Source: JAKAGZ01 sp964412105 (GTDB lineage Bacteria > Bacteroidota > Ignavibacteria > Ignavibacteriales > Ignavibacteriaceae). From it: a stretch of 64,000 bases of DNA. The position numbers and the translations under genes are program-made. Position 1 is the stretch's first letter, and the number at the start of each line of letters is the position of its first letter. Shown here piece after piece: positions 35,526-44,714 of this stretch. Under the pieces are notes generated by a model. The model had not been told where the DNA came from. It was given only the letters and a program-made list of their open reading frames with translations, and made no database searches. The stretch spans positions 1-64,000 of the forward strand of contig CAYPNM010000004.1 of the NCBI GenBank assembly GCA_964412105.1, given 5' to 3'.

Positions 35526-36872
35526 TTATTCATATTTCTTGTATTCAAGTTCACCCAAATAGAACTTTAGCTGCTCACTCAATTGTATATAAGAAAATTG
35601 TGCACTTATATAATTAGAACGTGCCTGTGTATAATTTGAAACCGCTGTTAATACATCAAGCAGTGTACTTGAACCAAGAGAATATTTTTCTTCCTGAATT
35701 TTTTGATTTTCCTGGGCTGCTTCAATATTGGTTCTGTTTACATCAAGACTTTTTTCTGCAGCCTGCAGGTTTAAATATGTCTGTTGAATATTTTGTTTAA
35801 TTGTTCTTTCAAGGTCATTTAAGGTTAACTCGCTATTCATTTCGGTGACTTCTGCAGCCTGTACAGAATTTGAGATTCTGAAACCGGAAAAAATTGGTAA
35901 GCTTAGATTCAAGCTCACTCCGTATCTATAGTTATCTTTTAGAAGACTATAATCATTTGAACTAAGGTTATAACCCCCGGAGACAGTAAGAGTTGGGAAA
36001 TGTCCTGCCCTCGCAATTGTAATGCCACTTTGGGCACTTTCAAGATTTAGTTGTGCGCTTTTATAATCCGGCCTGTTTGAAAGAGCCTGATTGACCAACT
36101 TACTAAGATTGCTATAGTCCTCGCTTAATTTGGTATTTAAGATATCATTTTCCTGAGGTGTAAGTGAATCGGTCAACGAATAATCTTCGAGCACGTTTAA
36201 TGCAAGATAACTTAGCAAAGTACTTTTTGAGGTTTCATAATTATTTTTAGCCTGAATTAAAGCAAGCTCTGCATTGCCGGCCTGAACCTGTTGTGCATAA
36301 ACATCCGCAAGGGTTGCTGCACCCAATTTATTTCTCTCGGTAATAGTTTCGAGATTCTTTTGGTTTTCTTTAACATTATCAGCCTGCACTTTCATCTGCT
36401 CTCTTGCATTTTCTGTTGCATAATATAAGCTGATTGTTTGAAAAACTATATCCTGCTTTAGATTTTCCAACATCAATCTAGCAGATTCCAGTTTGTTCTT
36501 ACTTTGTGATAATTGAGCAAAATTAGACAACCCATCAAATAAAGTAAGTTGGCCATTTACACCTGCATTATAACTGCGATATTGATATTCTGAGGGCGGC
36601 ACCGCAATATTAAAGCCGCCTATATTCTGTGAACCACTTGCCTGCTGCCCTTTTGTCCAGCTGAAGCCTCCATTTGCAGATATTGAAGGCAGGAAATTTC
36701 CATATGCTGCCTTCACATTCGATTCGGAAACCTGGATATTATTTTCTGCTGTTTTTAAGGTAGTATTTTTTTGCAACGCTATTCTAATCGCTTCATCCAG
36801 AGAAAGTTTTTTCTGCCCAAATGAAACCACCGTAAATATTAAAATAAATGACAAACTAATGAGGCTGCGCAT
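35526..36872 (-). CDS. TolC-like outer membrane efflux protein
   Basis: The protein has 448 residues with a signal peptide (about 1-19, ending 'VVSFGQ'). Two OEP repeats are visible (about 22-215 and 235-440) with long coiled helices and 'GGYNLSSNDYSLLKDNYRYG' strand regions. It is the first gene of the exporter operon; ggagag precedes its ATG at 36872. It is the outer-membrane exit for the MacA/MacB-like system encoded downstream. Confidence 0.92.
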   Translation of the reverse strand: MRSLISLSFILIFTVVSFGQKKLSLDEAIRIALQKNTTLKTAENNIQVSESNVKAAYGNFLPSISANGGFSWTKGQQASGSQNIGGFNIAVPPSEYQYRSYNAGVNGQLTLFDGLSNFAQLSQSKNKLESARLMLENLKQDIVFQTISLYYATENAREQMKVQADNVKENQKNLETITERNKLGAATLADVYAQQVQAGNAELALIQAKNNYETSKSTLLSYLALNVLEDYSLTDSLTPQENDILNTKLSEDYSNLSKLVNQALSNRPDYKSAQLNLESAQSGITIARAGHFPTLTVSGGYNLSSNDYSLLKDNYRYGVSLNLSLPIFSGFRISNSVQAAEVTEMNSELTLNDLERTIKQNIQQTYLNLQAAEKSLDVNRTNIEAAQENQKIQEEKYSLGSSTLLDVLTAVSNYTQARSNYISAQFSYIQLSEQLKFYLGELEYKKYE

Positions 36873-37163
36873 CTTCTCTCCGTTGATAAATAAATAATTA
36901 TTAGGACGTTTATTAAACTTAAAAGGTTACTTAAATCCGTAATTAACCTGCCTTCATTCGTTAAAATTGTATGAATTCCTTGTAAAAATAGTATTAATTA
37001 CCCCCCTTTGGTTAATTTAGGTACGAACGGTAGAATAATTACATATTCGGTCTATTTAAGCACCTTTAAATACCAACTTTTTGACAGCTAAAATGCAAGT
37101 CAGGTTTATAAATCATGAAAAGATATTGAAAAAGAGATATGCTAAATGTTTAATATTTAACGA
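36873..37163. promoter_or_regulatory. Upstream region of the exporter operon, no gene seen
   Basis: A 291-bp A+T-rich gap between the CCA-adding-like gene and the TolC-like gene, both on the minus strand. It must hold the operon's promoter. I see no reliable box, only an A+T-rich leader and the ribosome site ggagag directly before 36872. Confidence 0.4.
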
Positions 37164-38561
37164 CTAAATATATTCGTCTTTTATTTTGAGCAAATATTCA
37201 TATGCTTCTTCATAATTATTGCCAATTCTTCCATCAAGTATTGCATCCTCAATTGCAGATTTTATCAACCCCACTTTTTTAGATGGTTTCAAATTACAGA
37301 CTTCCATTATTATCTCACCGCGTACCGGAGATTGAAATGCCCTTAGTTTGTCCTTTTCCTCAACCTCCCAAACTTTCTTCATAACTTTTTCATAATTATT
37401 TAAATACTTGGCTACCTTTGCTTCATTCTTACTTGTAATATCGGCTCGGCATAAGCTTATTAGATCTTCAAGATCTTCGCCGGCATCAACTATAAATCTT
37501 CTTATCGCCGAATCTGTAACTTCTTCTTTAGCTAAGGCAATCGGACGGAGATGCAGCCTGACAAGTTTTTCAATATATTCCAATTTATTGAAAGGCAACT
37601 TCATTCTTTTAAATATTCCTTTCATCATTCTTGCACCAATTTCTTCGTGTCCATGAAAGGTCCAGCCTATACCTTCGACAAATTTTTTAGTTTGCGGCTT
37701 GGCTATATCGTGAACCAAGGCTGCAAACCTGAGCCAGACATTATCAGTTACTTTTGCAATATTATCAACCACTTTGCAGGTGTGTAAAAATACTTCTTTG
37801 TGATGATAATCCTGCCTCTGCTCCTGGCCGGCAAGTTTTGCAATTTCCGGGAATATAATTTCCATCACATTTGTTTTCTGTAACAGCTTTAATCCTATCG
37901 ATGGGATGGGAGAATTCATGATTTTAAGAAATTCATCGGTTATTCTTTCCTGAGAAATTATACTTAATCTTTCTTTTAAATTTTCGGCTGCTATTAATAT
38001 TTTATCATCAACTTCAAATTGAAGCTGGGAAGCAAACCTGAAGGCTCTCAATATTCTCAAAGGATCATCATCAAACGTATCGAGTGGATTAAGTGGAGTT
38101 TTTATTATTTTTGCTTTTATATCTTTTAATCCCTGATACTTATCAATCAACTTCCCAAAATCTTTCCTATTAATTGAAACCGCAAGAGTATTAATTGTAA
38201 AATCACGCCTGCTTATATCATCATCAAATGTTCCAGTTTCAACTGCCGGATTTCTGCTATACTTACGATATGATTCCTTTCTGGCACCGACAAATTCAAG
38301 ATCGAAATCATCATAATTAAAATGAGCAGTTCCAAAATTTTTATATATGGTAATATTTTTTATCCCAAGTTTTTCTGCAAAAGCTGATGCAAAAACAGGT
38401 CCTTCACCGACTACAAGAAAATCAATCTCATTCTGCTCACGTTTTAATAATATATCTCTAACAAAACCGCCAACTATAAAAACGTTACATTTTTGTGAAT
38501 CAGCCAGTTCAGAAGCCACTTGCAAAAATGAATATTTGCTTAGTTTTTTATCGAAATTCAT
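37164..38561 (-). CDS. CCA-adding tRNA nucleotidyltransferase / poly(A) polymerase family with HD domain
   Basis: I chose ATG 38561 because the longer frame begins with TTG and its extra nine residues look non-coding; this gives 465 residues. The head domain has 'VFIVGGFVRDILLKR' (about 27-41) with the nucleotidyltransferase Gly-Gly and 'NEIDFLVVGEG' carrying the metal-binding acids, then 'RRDFTINTLAVSI'. The helical RNA-binding region ('DPLRILRAFRFASQL') is followed by an HD phosphohydrolase domain ('HHKEVFLHTCKVV', 'ALVHDIAKPQ'). It probably repairs or builds tRNA 3' CCA ends. The tRNA in this window does not encode CCA, in keeping with such an enzyme. A poly(A) polymerase role is an alternative. 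Confidence 0.9.
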   Translation of the reverse strand: MNFDKKLSKYSFLQVASELADSQKCNVFIVGGFVRDILLKREQNEIDFLVVGEGPVFASAFAEKLGIKNITIYKNFGTAHFNYDDFDLEFVGARKESYRKYSRNPAVETGTFDDDISRRDFTINTLAVSINRKDFGKLIDKYQGLKDIKAKIIKTPLNPLDTFDDDPLRILRAFRFASQLQFEVDDKILIAAENLKERLSIISQERITDEFLKIMNSPIPSIGLKLLQKTNVMEIIFPEIAKLAGQEQRQDYHHKEVFLHTCKVVDNIAKVTDNVWLRFAALVHDIAKPQTKKFVEGIGWTFHGHEEIGARMMKGIFKRMKLPFNKLEYIEKLVRLHLRPIALAKEEVTDSAIRRFIVDAGEDLEDLISLCRADITSKNEAKVAKYLNNYEKVMKKVWEVEEKDKLRAFQSPVRGEIIMEVCNLKPSKKVGLIKSAIEDAILDGRIGNNYEEAYEYLLKIKDEYI

Positions 38562-38588
38562 AATTCTTTTTTCGTAAACGAAATACAA

Positions 38589-39195
38589 AGATAAAATAAT
38601 TTACCAAGAAATTGATTATTAAAAGGAGACAGAATTTAAGTGGATTTTATAGAAATTTTTGAGAAGTGGGTATTTAATTGCTACAGGATTATTCAAAAAG
38701 AACAGACCGTTTTACAAATTTTAATGTATAAATTCTTTTTTTATTGTATTTGATGATAATATACTAATATTATTCCTGCCGGGATGCTGTTGCGATAGCA
38801 ACTCCAAAAGAATTCCCTGAGGGCAATTAATGAAAAACTCAAACCCGCATTGTGAGTCAAAATCCGGATTATTCTGAACCTTGAAACAACATCTGGCAAG
38901 CCTGATGTGAAATTATTTATATAGATCTGTAGTATATAACCACCCTTAAACTACGCTCCAGGAACTCCCTGAAAACGCTCTGAAAACGCTTCAACAAGCC
39001 TCCACCCGGCCTTAAATTATCCCTCTTTTGTTTTTTAGTATCGACAAACCAAAATGAGTCAGTGCCGATGATTTCAACATTTGACTAATATTCTATCGAA
39101 CCCCTCAGTCAAGCAGATTCAGAATAAAAGCTAGTAATTATTAGTTAGAATCAAATTCATGAAACCACAAATTTGATAGTTTACAGGAAGGTTTA
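38589..39195. other. 600-bp region without a gene
   Basis: No ORF of note on either strand. The stretch 38775-39020 is richer in G+C than its surroundings and has a short palindrome (gttgcgatagcaac, near 38788) and a tandem duplication of ctgaaaacgct (38969-38979 and 38980-38990). It may be a decayed gene or element, but no protein similarity could be recognised. The rest is plain A+T-rich spacer. Confidence 0.6.
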
Positions 39196-41409
39196 TTATT
39201 CAACTCTTTTTATAATTGTGCTTCTTAATATTCTCTCGCTATTATTATAAAACCATTCGCATTTTTGAAGATTCGAATTTAGTACTTCATTAAAATTGTC
39301 GTCAGACTTAAAAGCCATCGACAATGCAGCCGTTTTTCTTGCTCCTTCAAAATCCAGGTTATCAGCCATATTTTTTGACAAATAATAAACTGCATAGCTG
39401 CTTTCATAATTTTTGACATTGAATTCTGATTGAAAGCCATTCATAAAATCCGAATAGCTTTGATGAATTGTAATGGAAAGATTAATTAACGATCGGAATG
39501 AACTATATACATAACTTTGTGAGTTTAATTTGTCAAGAATTTCAAATTGTTTTAGTGTATTTCCAGCGACATAATTTTTAATTAACGAAGTATCCTTTGA
39601 CAATTCGAGCCTCAAATTAGCGAGGTTGAACAAAACCCTGTTCGGATTTTCATCAGCTATTTTATTATAAATTAAGGAGGCTGATTGGTATTCAGAAGTT
39701 AAAACTTCAATATCAGCCAGTCTGAATTGTAAATTGTAATAGTAAGCTGTATTTGAGAATAGATCTATTTTATTTCTTATAATTGCAGCAGCTTCAAAAT
39801 CCTTACCCAATTCTACCAGCGTTGATGATAGTCCCATCAGCGCAGAATAATTATTAGTCTTTCGTATAATCTCCTGAAATATATTTTCTGCCTCGGGATA
39901 ATCCTTTTTTATAAAATATTCATAGGCCGTTTGTAATCTATCAGCGACATATCGTGGACATACTTTTTGAAAAATTGTCTGCCTTCCATAATAATATTTC
40001 GCTTTATCAGGATTATTCTTGATTTTAAAAGAATCCAGGAAGTAATAATATTCTTTAGAAATTTCGTCTGATGATTTATGATAAATCTTTTGAAAATTCA
40101 GGTTCGAATACAATTGTTCAAACTTTTTTACACCATATTTATCAATTAAAAATTTGGAGAATGAACCTGCATAGATATAAGACAATGAAGATACGCTCCC
40201 AAAGAAATTAAGCCCGGTAAATAAATGTTCAATACTTACTTTGTAACCATTTTGATAGGCCAGTTTTGCCATATAATGGATGGTATTATCTCCATAGAAT
40301 GGTGATCCTGCAACTGCGGCTCCTTCAATGAGAGCGGGATTTAATCCATCAGCTACTTTGAAGATTCCGGTTCCAAATTCTCTGGTAAAAACGTGCGCTA
40401 ATTCATGCCTTAGTGTTTGATCGTAACTATCCGAGGAAATATAAATCTGCTGAAGCCACGGTTTTGCTACATCAGCATTTTTTGATCCGAACAATTTCCC
40501 CTTTTGTTCATTTGAGATAAAGACATAAGAAGTTATCTTCCCTTCTGGAATCAGCTCAAAAAACTTTGATAATACCTGATAATCATATTCGTGTTCAAGA
40601 GTGATTTTTTTTGCAAGGGTCTCTGGTATGTCGCGTGAAAAATAGATGTCAAAATGAGTTGTCTCATAATATTTCCCAAGATCTTTTTGCAAACTACTAT
40701 TTGTAGTAGAAAATCCAAATACAGGTGAAAAATAAACGAACAACGATGCTATTAGCATTGAGTCGAATCCTAGAAGCAATTTTGAAAATTGCTTGCCTGC
40801 AGTTTTAAATACAAAGTAGATAATGCTTCCGAAGTAGGCAAGGTTCAGAAGTCTGTAAAATACCAGCTTTGTTGTAACCTTTATTCCCTCATCATAAATC
40901 GTTCCCGGGAAAAATCCGAAAACAGGGTTAAAAAAGTAAACCTGAGGATTAAAATAAAACTCAAAAAGAGCAATGGAAATCATTAAGATCGTTATGACAA
41001 CAAATAATAATATTCTCATTTTTTTGAAAAATGTAAAAGTAAGTAGGCCGGTTGCGGTACCTAATATCACTGAAGGCAATGTAATAACAATATAAAATGA
41101 GAACCCATATTTAATCGAACAAAACATGGTAAAGAAAGAGTGAACAAGGGTTATAATAAGAGGAACTAACAAAAAGGCAATAAAAACATAGGCAGTTTTA
41201 ATGAACTCTGGTTTACCAATGCCGGAAATACCATCACGTTTTGAGATTTTTTTTATTATGTAAATGCCTGATACAAAAAAAAGTAAGACAGAATTTGCCA
41301 GCGAAAATTCAAACCCGAACACATTTAATAATGGAAGGAAAAGAAACAGCAGATTGAAAGCAAAAATTATGAAAAGATATATCAGCAAGCCCCTATTATT
41401 TCTTAACAT
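39196..41409 (-). CDS. Multi-pass membrane metallopeptidase (HExxH, peptidase MA-like) with TPR-like tail
   Basis: I chose ATG 41409, 20 bp after the murA stop, because the longer frame (to 41511) overlaps murA and starts with a non-ATG codon; this gives 737 residues. About six to seven membrane helices occupy residues 1-240. A gluzincin-type site follows: H335-E-L-A-H339 ('TLRHELAHVF') with the third ligand Glu362 in 'NPALIEGAAVAG'. The C-terminal half has repeated helical pairs of TPR character. It probably acts on an extracytoplasmic substrate, and the topology suggests an outward-facing catalytic domain. The position next to murA hints at envelope work but does not prove it. Confidence 0.75.
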   Translation of the reverse strand: MLRNNRGLLIYLFIIFAFNLLFLFLPLLNVFGFEFSLANSVLLFFVSGIYIIKKISKRDGISGIGKPEFIKTAYVFIAFLLVPLIITLVHSFFTMFCSIKYGFSFYIVITLPSVILGTATGLLTFTFFKKMRILLFVVITILMISIALFEFYFNPQVYFFNPVFGFFPGTIYDEGIKVTTKLVFYRLLNLAYFGSIIYFVFKTAGKQFSKLLLGFDSMLIASLFVYFSPVFGFSTTNSSLQKDLGKYYETTHFDIYFSRDIPETLAKKITLEHEYDYQVLSKFFELIPEGKITSYVFISNEQKGKLFGSKNADVAKPWLQQIYISSDSYDQTLRHELAHVFTREFGTGIFKVADGLNPALIEGAAVAGSPFYGDNTIHYMAKLAYQNGYKVSIEHLFTGLNFFGSVSSLSYIYAGSFSKFLIDKYGVKKFEQLYSNLNFQKIYHKSSDEISKEYYYFLDSFKIKNNPDKAKYYYGRQTIFQKVCPRYVADRLQTAYEYFIKKDYPEAENIFQEIIRKTNNYSALMGLSSTLVELGKDFEAAAIIRNKIDLFSNTAYYYNLQFRLADIEVLTSEYQSASLIYNKIADENPNRVLFNLANLRLELSKDTSLIKNYVAGNTLKQFEILDKLNSQSYVYSSFRSLINLSITIHQSYSDFMNGFQSEFNVKNYESSYAVYYLSKNMADNLDFEGARKTAALSMAFKSDDNFNEVLNSNLQKCEWFYNNSERILRSTIIKRVE

Positions 41410-41428
41410 TATTGTGAATGGTTTCACA

Positions 41429-42694
41429 TTAATATTCAGCCCCCTGCACTCTCTCAATATCTGCACCGAGAGCGCGTAATTTTTCTTCGATTTTTTGATA
41501 TCCCCTGTCAAGATGATAAACTCTAAGCACCTCAGTCTTTCCCTCTGCAGCTAAACCGGCCAAAACCAGGCTGGCGCTGGCCCTTAAATCTGTCGACATT
41601 ACCTTTGCTCCCTTTAATTTTTTCGCCCCTTTAACTATTGCCGAATTTTCTTTGACAACTATATTTGCTCCCAATCTTACCAGTTCAGGAACATGCGAAA
41701 ACCTATCGGGATAAATATTCTCGGTTATTGTTGAAGTTCCTTCCGCTAAAGCCATATAAGCTATCCATTGCGCCTGCATATCTGTAGGGAAACCCGGAAA
41801 AATTGAAGTATTAATATCAGTCGCTTTTATTGAAGTTTTACTTGCTATAAATTCAATAACTCCATTATTTTTTATGACTTTACAACCGGAGTCTTCAAGT
41901 TTTAAAAGAACAGATTCAAAGTATTCAGTTGAAATTCCACTAATCTTAACATTTCCTCCGGTTAAAGCAACCGCTATAAGAATTGTCCCAGCCTCAATCC
42001 TGTCAGGAATAGTTTCGATCTCAGCATGAAAGAGCTGATTAACTCCTTCAATCATCAAGGTTGATGTTCCTACGCCATCAATCTTTGCTCCCATTTTTAA
42101 TAGATAATTTGCAAGATTAGTTATCTCAGGTTCTTTTGCCGCATTATTAATTATAGTTGTGCCATCAGCCAAAGCAGCTGCCATCAAAATGTTCCCTGTT
42201 GCTCCCACTGAAGAAATGTCAAAACTAATTTTTGCGCCCTTTAATTTCTTAGCTTTTGCAATTATATATCCCTCCGCCAGATCAATTTCAGCCCCCATTT
42301 TCCTGAGACCCTCAAGATGCAGATTAATAGGTCTCGGGCCCCAGGCACAACCACCAGGAAGAGAGACCTTTGCAGCACCATATCTGGCCAAAAGCGGACC
42401 TAAAACATAAACAGATGCCCGCATTTTTTTAACATGTTCATAAGGAGCGTCCTGGCTTGTTATGTGCGCGGTGTCAAGTTCAAGAGTGTGATTTTCAAAT
42501 TTATACTTGACACCGAGATGATTTAAAAGCTTGAGCATTGTGAATACATCATTCAATTCCGGCGTGTTGTATAAAACAGATTTTCCTGTCGCTAGTAAGG
42601 ATGCAGGCATTAAAGCCAGAGAGGCATTTTTAGCACCATTTATTTTTACTCCCCCAGTGAGTGCTTTACCACCGTGGATTATAAATTTATCCAA
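41429..42694 (-). CDS. murA: UDP-N-acetylglucosamine 1-carboxyvinyltransferase
   Basis: The protein has 421 residues, the normal length. It transfers enolpyruvate from PEP to UDP-GlcNAc, the first committed step of peptidoglycan synthesis. Catalytic Cys116 is retained in 'LPGGCAWGPRPINLH', and other conserved stretches are 'INGAKNASLALMPASLL' at the start and 'PTDMQAQWIAYMALAEG' near 310. Because Cys is present, a fosfomycin-tolerant Asp variant is excluded. It lies upstream of the membrane metallopeptidase and downstream of the kinase gene (76 bp). Confidence 0.97.
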   Translation of the reverse strand: MDKFIIHGGKALTGGVKINGAKNASLALMPASLLATGKSVLYNTPELNDVFTMLKLLNHLGVKYKFENHTLELDTAHITSQDAPYEHVKKMRASVYVLGPLLARYGAAKVSLPGGCAWGPRPINLHLEGLRKMGAEIDLAEGYIIAKAKKLKGAKISFDISSVGATGNILMAAALADGTTIINNAAKEPEITNLANYLLKMGAKIDGVGTSTLMIEGVNQLFHAEIETIPDRIEAGTILIAVALTGGNVKISGISTEYFESVLLKLEDSGCKVIKNNGVIEFIASKTSIKATDINTSIFPGFPTDMQAQWIAYMALAEGTSTITENIYPDRFSHVPELVRLGANIVVKENSAIVKGAKKLKGAKVMSTDLRASASLVLAGLAAEGKTEVLRVYHLDRGYQKIEEKLRALGADIERVQGAEY

Positions 42695-42770
42695 GTTTTT
42701 AGCTTATATTAAATGAAATTAGTCAGCTATATGAAAATACACATATAGGCGTGTAAATACAATTTAAGCG

Positions 42771-44708
42771 TCACTGGCTTAAGAGGATTGTGCCGTTATA
42801 TCCGACCACAACTATTTTCTTAGAAGGCAGAACAAACAATCTTGTAAGCGCAACAAATTTTCCACTACTTGTAGATTTCCATTTACTGCCGCCATCGTCA
42901 GTTACGAGAATTTCCCCTTTACTTCCCAGAATTAATGCATTTTTGCTATCCAAAAATGACACAGAATAAAGCCCAGAAATAGTGCCCGAAGGAATTTCAT
43001 TCCACTTTCTGCCTCCATCAACAGTCTTTAGAATTTCACCTCCACCCCCTACTATTATCCCTAGGCTGCTATCGGCAAAACAAATGCTTCGCAAGTATGA
43101 GTCACCTGCCTGGTTCATTTTCACCCAGGAAATTCCCTGGTCGGTTGATTTAAGCAACTCTGAATTCCAGCCAACTGCGAAACCCACTGTATTACTTGAA
43201 AAATCTATATCATATAATAAATTTCTGGATGGCGATAAAACCCTTTTCCAGCTATAACCGGAATCTGTACTTTTTAATATTGTGCCATTTCCACCTACCA
43301 AAAAACCTATGGTCGAATTCGGCAAAATCTTTATTGCAAACATCGTTTCTTTAACTCCGGTATCTACCTTGTTCCAAAAATTACCACCGTCCGTTGTTAA
43401 GAGTAATGTGCCGTTGCTGCCGGTAATAAGCCCGGTCGTTTCATTGAAAAATTTAATATCATAGAAAGTATTATTTGAAACCTTAATGGGAATAGCTTTC
43501 CAGCTTTTACCTCCGTCAGTTGTTTTTATTAGCCCTGAATTAGTTCCGCAGGCAAAACCATCATGTTCATTAAGAAAAACAAGCCCATACAAATCAGCAG
43601 CAATTGGACAGGCTACTGCTTTCCAGTTCGATTTGGCAACATATGATGGATTAGAACTATATATATCTTTACCATTATCAATTAGTTTTTGTACCTGCTG
43701 ACCACTAGAAGCTAATAGTTGAGAGACCTGCTGATAAATAAAATAGCTTAGTGCTGCAAAAACAACTAATCCCAGAATCGACAAAGCAATAGTCTTTAAT
43801 CTTCTAAAAAATTTTTTGTATCTAAATCTGGGCTTATGACGAACAAATTTCTGCTTGGTAACCCTTTTTGTTTTCTTCTTTGACTTAAAAGGCGTTAATG
43901 GAATTGAATCAAGTTCAGCGGAAAATTCCTCACAAGTCTGGTATCTCTTAGTGACTGTTTTGCTCAAAGCTTTGCTCAAGACTATATCCACATCTGGAGG
44001 TACATTATCTAAAATACTGGTTAGCTTTAATGGATTTTTTTTCAAGTGAGCTTCCATAATATGGAAATCTGTTGGGGCTTCGAAAGGAGTTTTTCCACAA
44101 AGCATTTCATAAAATGTAATGCCTAGAGAATATATATCGCTCTGAATTGTCGGTTCCTGTGCTTTTATCTGTTCCGGGCTCATATAAAGCACTGTTCCTA
44201 GTTTTGTTCCAGTTTTAGTAATCGCTTTTACATCGTGCAAAGATTTTGAAATACCAAAATCCATTATTTTGGCAATACCTTCGTAATTAATAATGATATT
44301 AGAAGGTTTGAGATCCCTGTGAATAAATCCTTTGGAATGTGCAAAGCCTACGCCTGCGAGGACCTGTTTCAAAATACCAATTGCTTCGGCCAACTCGAGT
44401 TTTGATTTGCGCTCAATAACATGTTCTAATGTCTCACCAGCAACAAACTCCATTATAATGCCTAGTAAACCATTAAATTCAGTAAACCCATAAACGGGGA
44501 CTATGTTTGGATGATTTAACTTTGCCTGGTTTTTTGCCTCTCTCTTAAACCGTTCAATAAATTTCGAGTTTTTAAGAGCTTGCTGATCAAGAATTTTTAT
44601 AGCTACAAATCTTTCCAGCTTGATGTCAAAACCTTTGTAAACTATCCCCATTCCTCCTTCGCCGAGGATACTTACAATTTTGTAATTATCAATTACTGAG
44701 CCTACCAT
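42771..44708 (-). CDS. Transmembrane Ser/Thr protein kinase with YCF48-like beta-propeller
   Basis: The protein has 645 residues. The cytoplasmic kinase domain (about 9-270) has the Gly loop 'GEGGMGIVYKG' (16-26), ATP-binding Lys38 in 'VAIKIL', the catalytic loop 'IHRDLKPSNIIIN' and 'MDFGISK' (DFG). A basic linker and one helix follow (about 310-330, 'IALSILGLVVFAALSYFIY'). The extracytoplasmic part (about 355-645) has six to seven repeats of the form 'LKSTDxGxSWxxV', matching YCF48/BNR-like propeller blades. It lies 6 bp after the PP2C gene, so kinase and phosphatase are co-expressed. Presumably it reports an external or envelope state to the cytoplasm. murA 76 bp downstream raises a cell-wall link. 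Confidence 0.92.
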   Translation of the reverse strand: MVGSVIDNYKIVSILGEGGMGIVYKGFDIKLERFVAIKILDQQALKNSKFIERFKREAKNQAKLNHPNIVPVYGFTEFNGLLGIIMEFVAGETLEHVIERKSKLELAEAIGILKQVLAGVGFAHSKGFIHRDLKPSNIIINYEGIAKIMDFGISKSLHDVKAITKTGTKLGTVLYMSPEQIKAQEPTIQSDIYSLGITFYEMLCGKTPFEAPTDFHIMEAHLKKNPLKLTSILDNVPPDVDIVLSKALSKTVTKRYQTCEEFSAELDSIPLTPFKSKKKTKRVTKQKFVRHKPRFRYKKFFRRLKTIALSILGLVVFAALSYFIYQQVSQLLASSGQQVQKLIDNGKDIYSSNPSYVAKSNWKAVACPIAADLYGLVFLNEHDGFACGTNSGLIKTTDGGKSWKAIPIKVSNNTFYDIKFFNETTGLITGSNGTLLLTTDGGNFWNKVDTGVKETMFAIKILPNSTIGFLVGGNGTILKSTDSGYSWKRVLSPSRNLLYDIDFSSNTVGFAVGWNSELLKSTDQGISWVKMNQAGDSYLRSICFADSSLGIIVGGGGEILKTVDGGRKWNEIPSGTISGLYSVSFLDSKNALILGSKGEILVTDDGGSKWKSTSSGKFVALTRLFVLPSKKIVVVGYNGTILLSQ

Positions 44709-44714
44709 GAACGA

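Noticed and set aside
38589..39195. Decayed transposase gene
   Set aside because: Composition differs, but no frame gives recognisable transposase residues and no inverted ends were found.
41410..41511. N-terminal extension of the membrane metallopeptidase
   Set aside because: It overlaps the end of murA in another frame and begins with a non-ATG codon; the ATG at 41409 fits the gene order better.
42771..44708. Photosystem II assembly factor (because of YCF48-like blades)
   Set aside because: The blades are fused to a Hanks-type kinase, and no photosynthesis gene is present; the fold is shared by many bacterial sensors.
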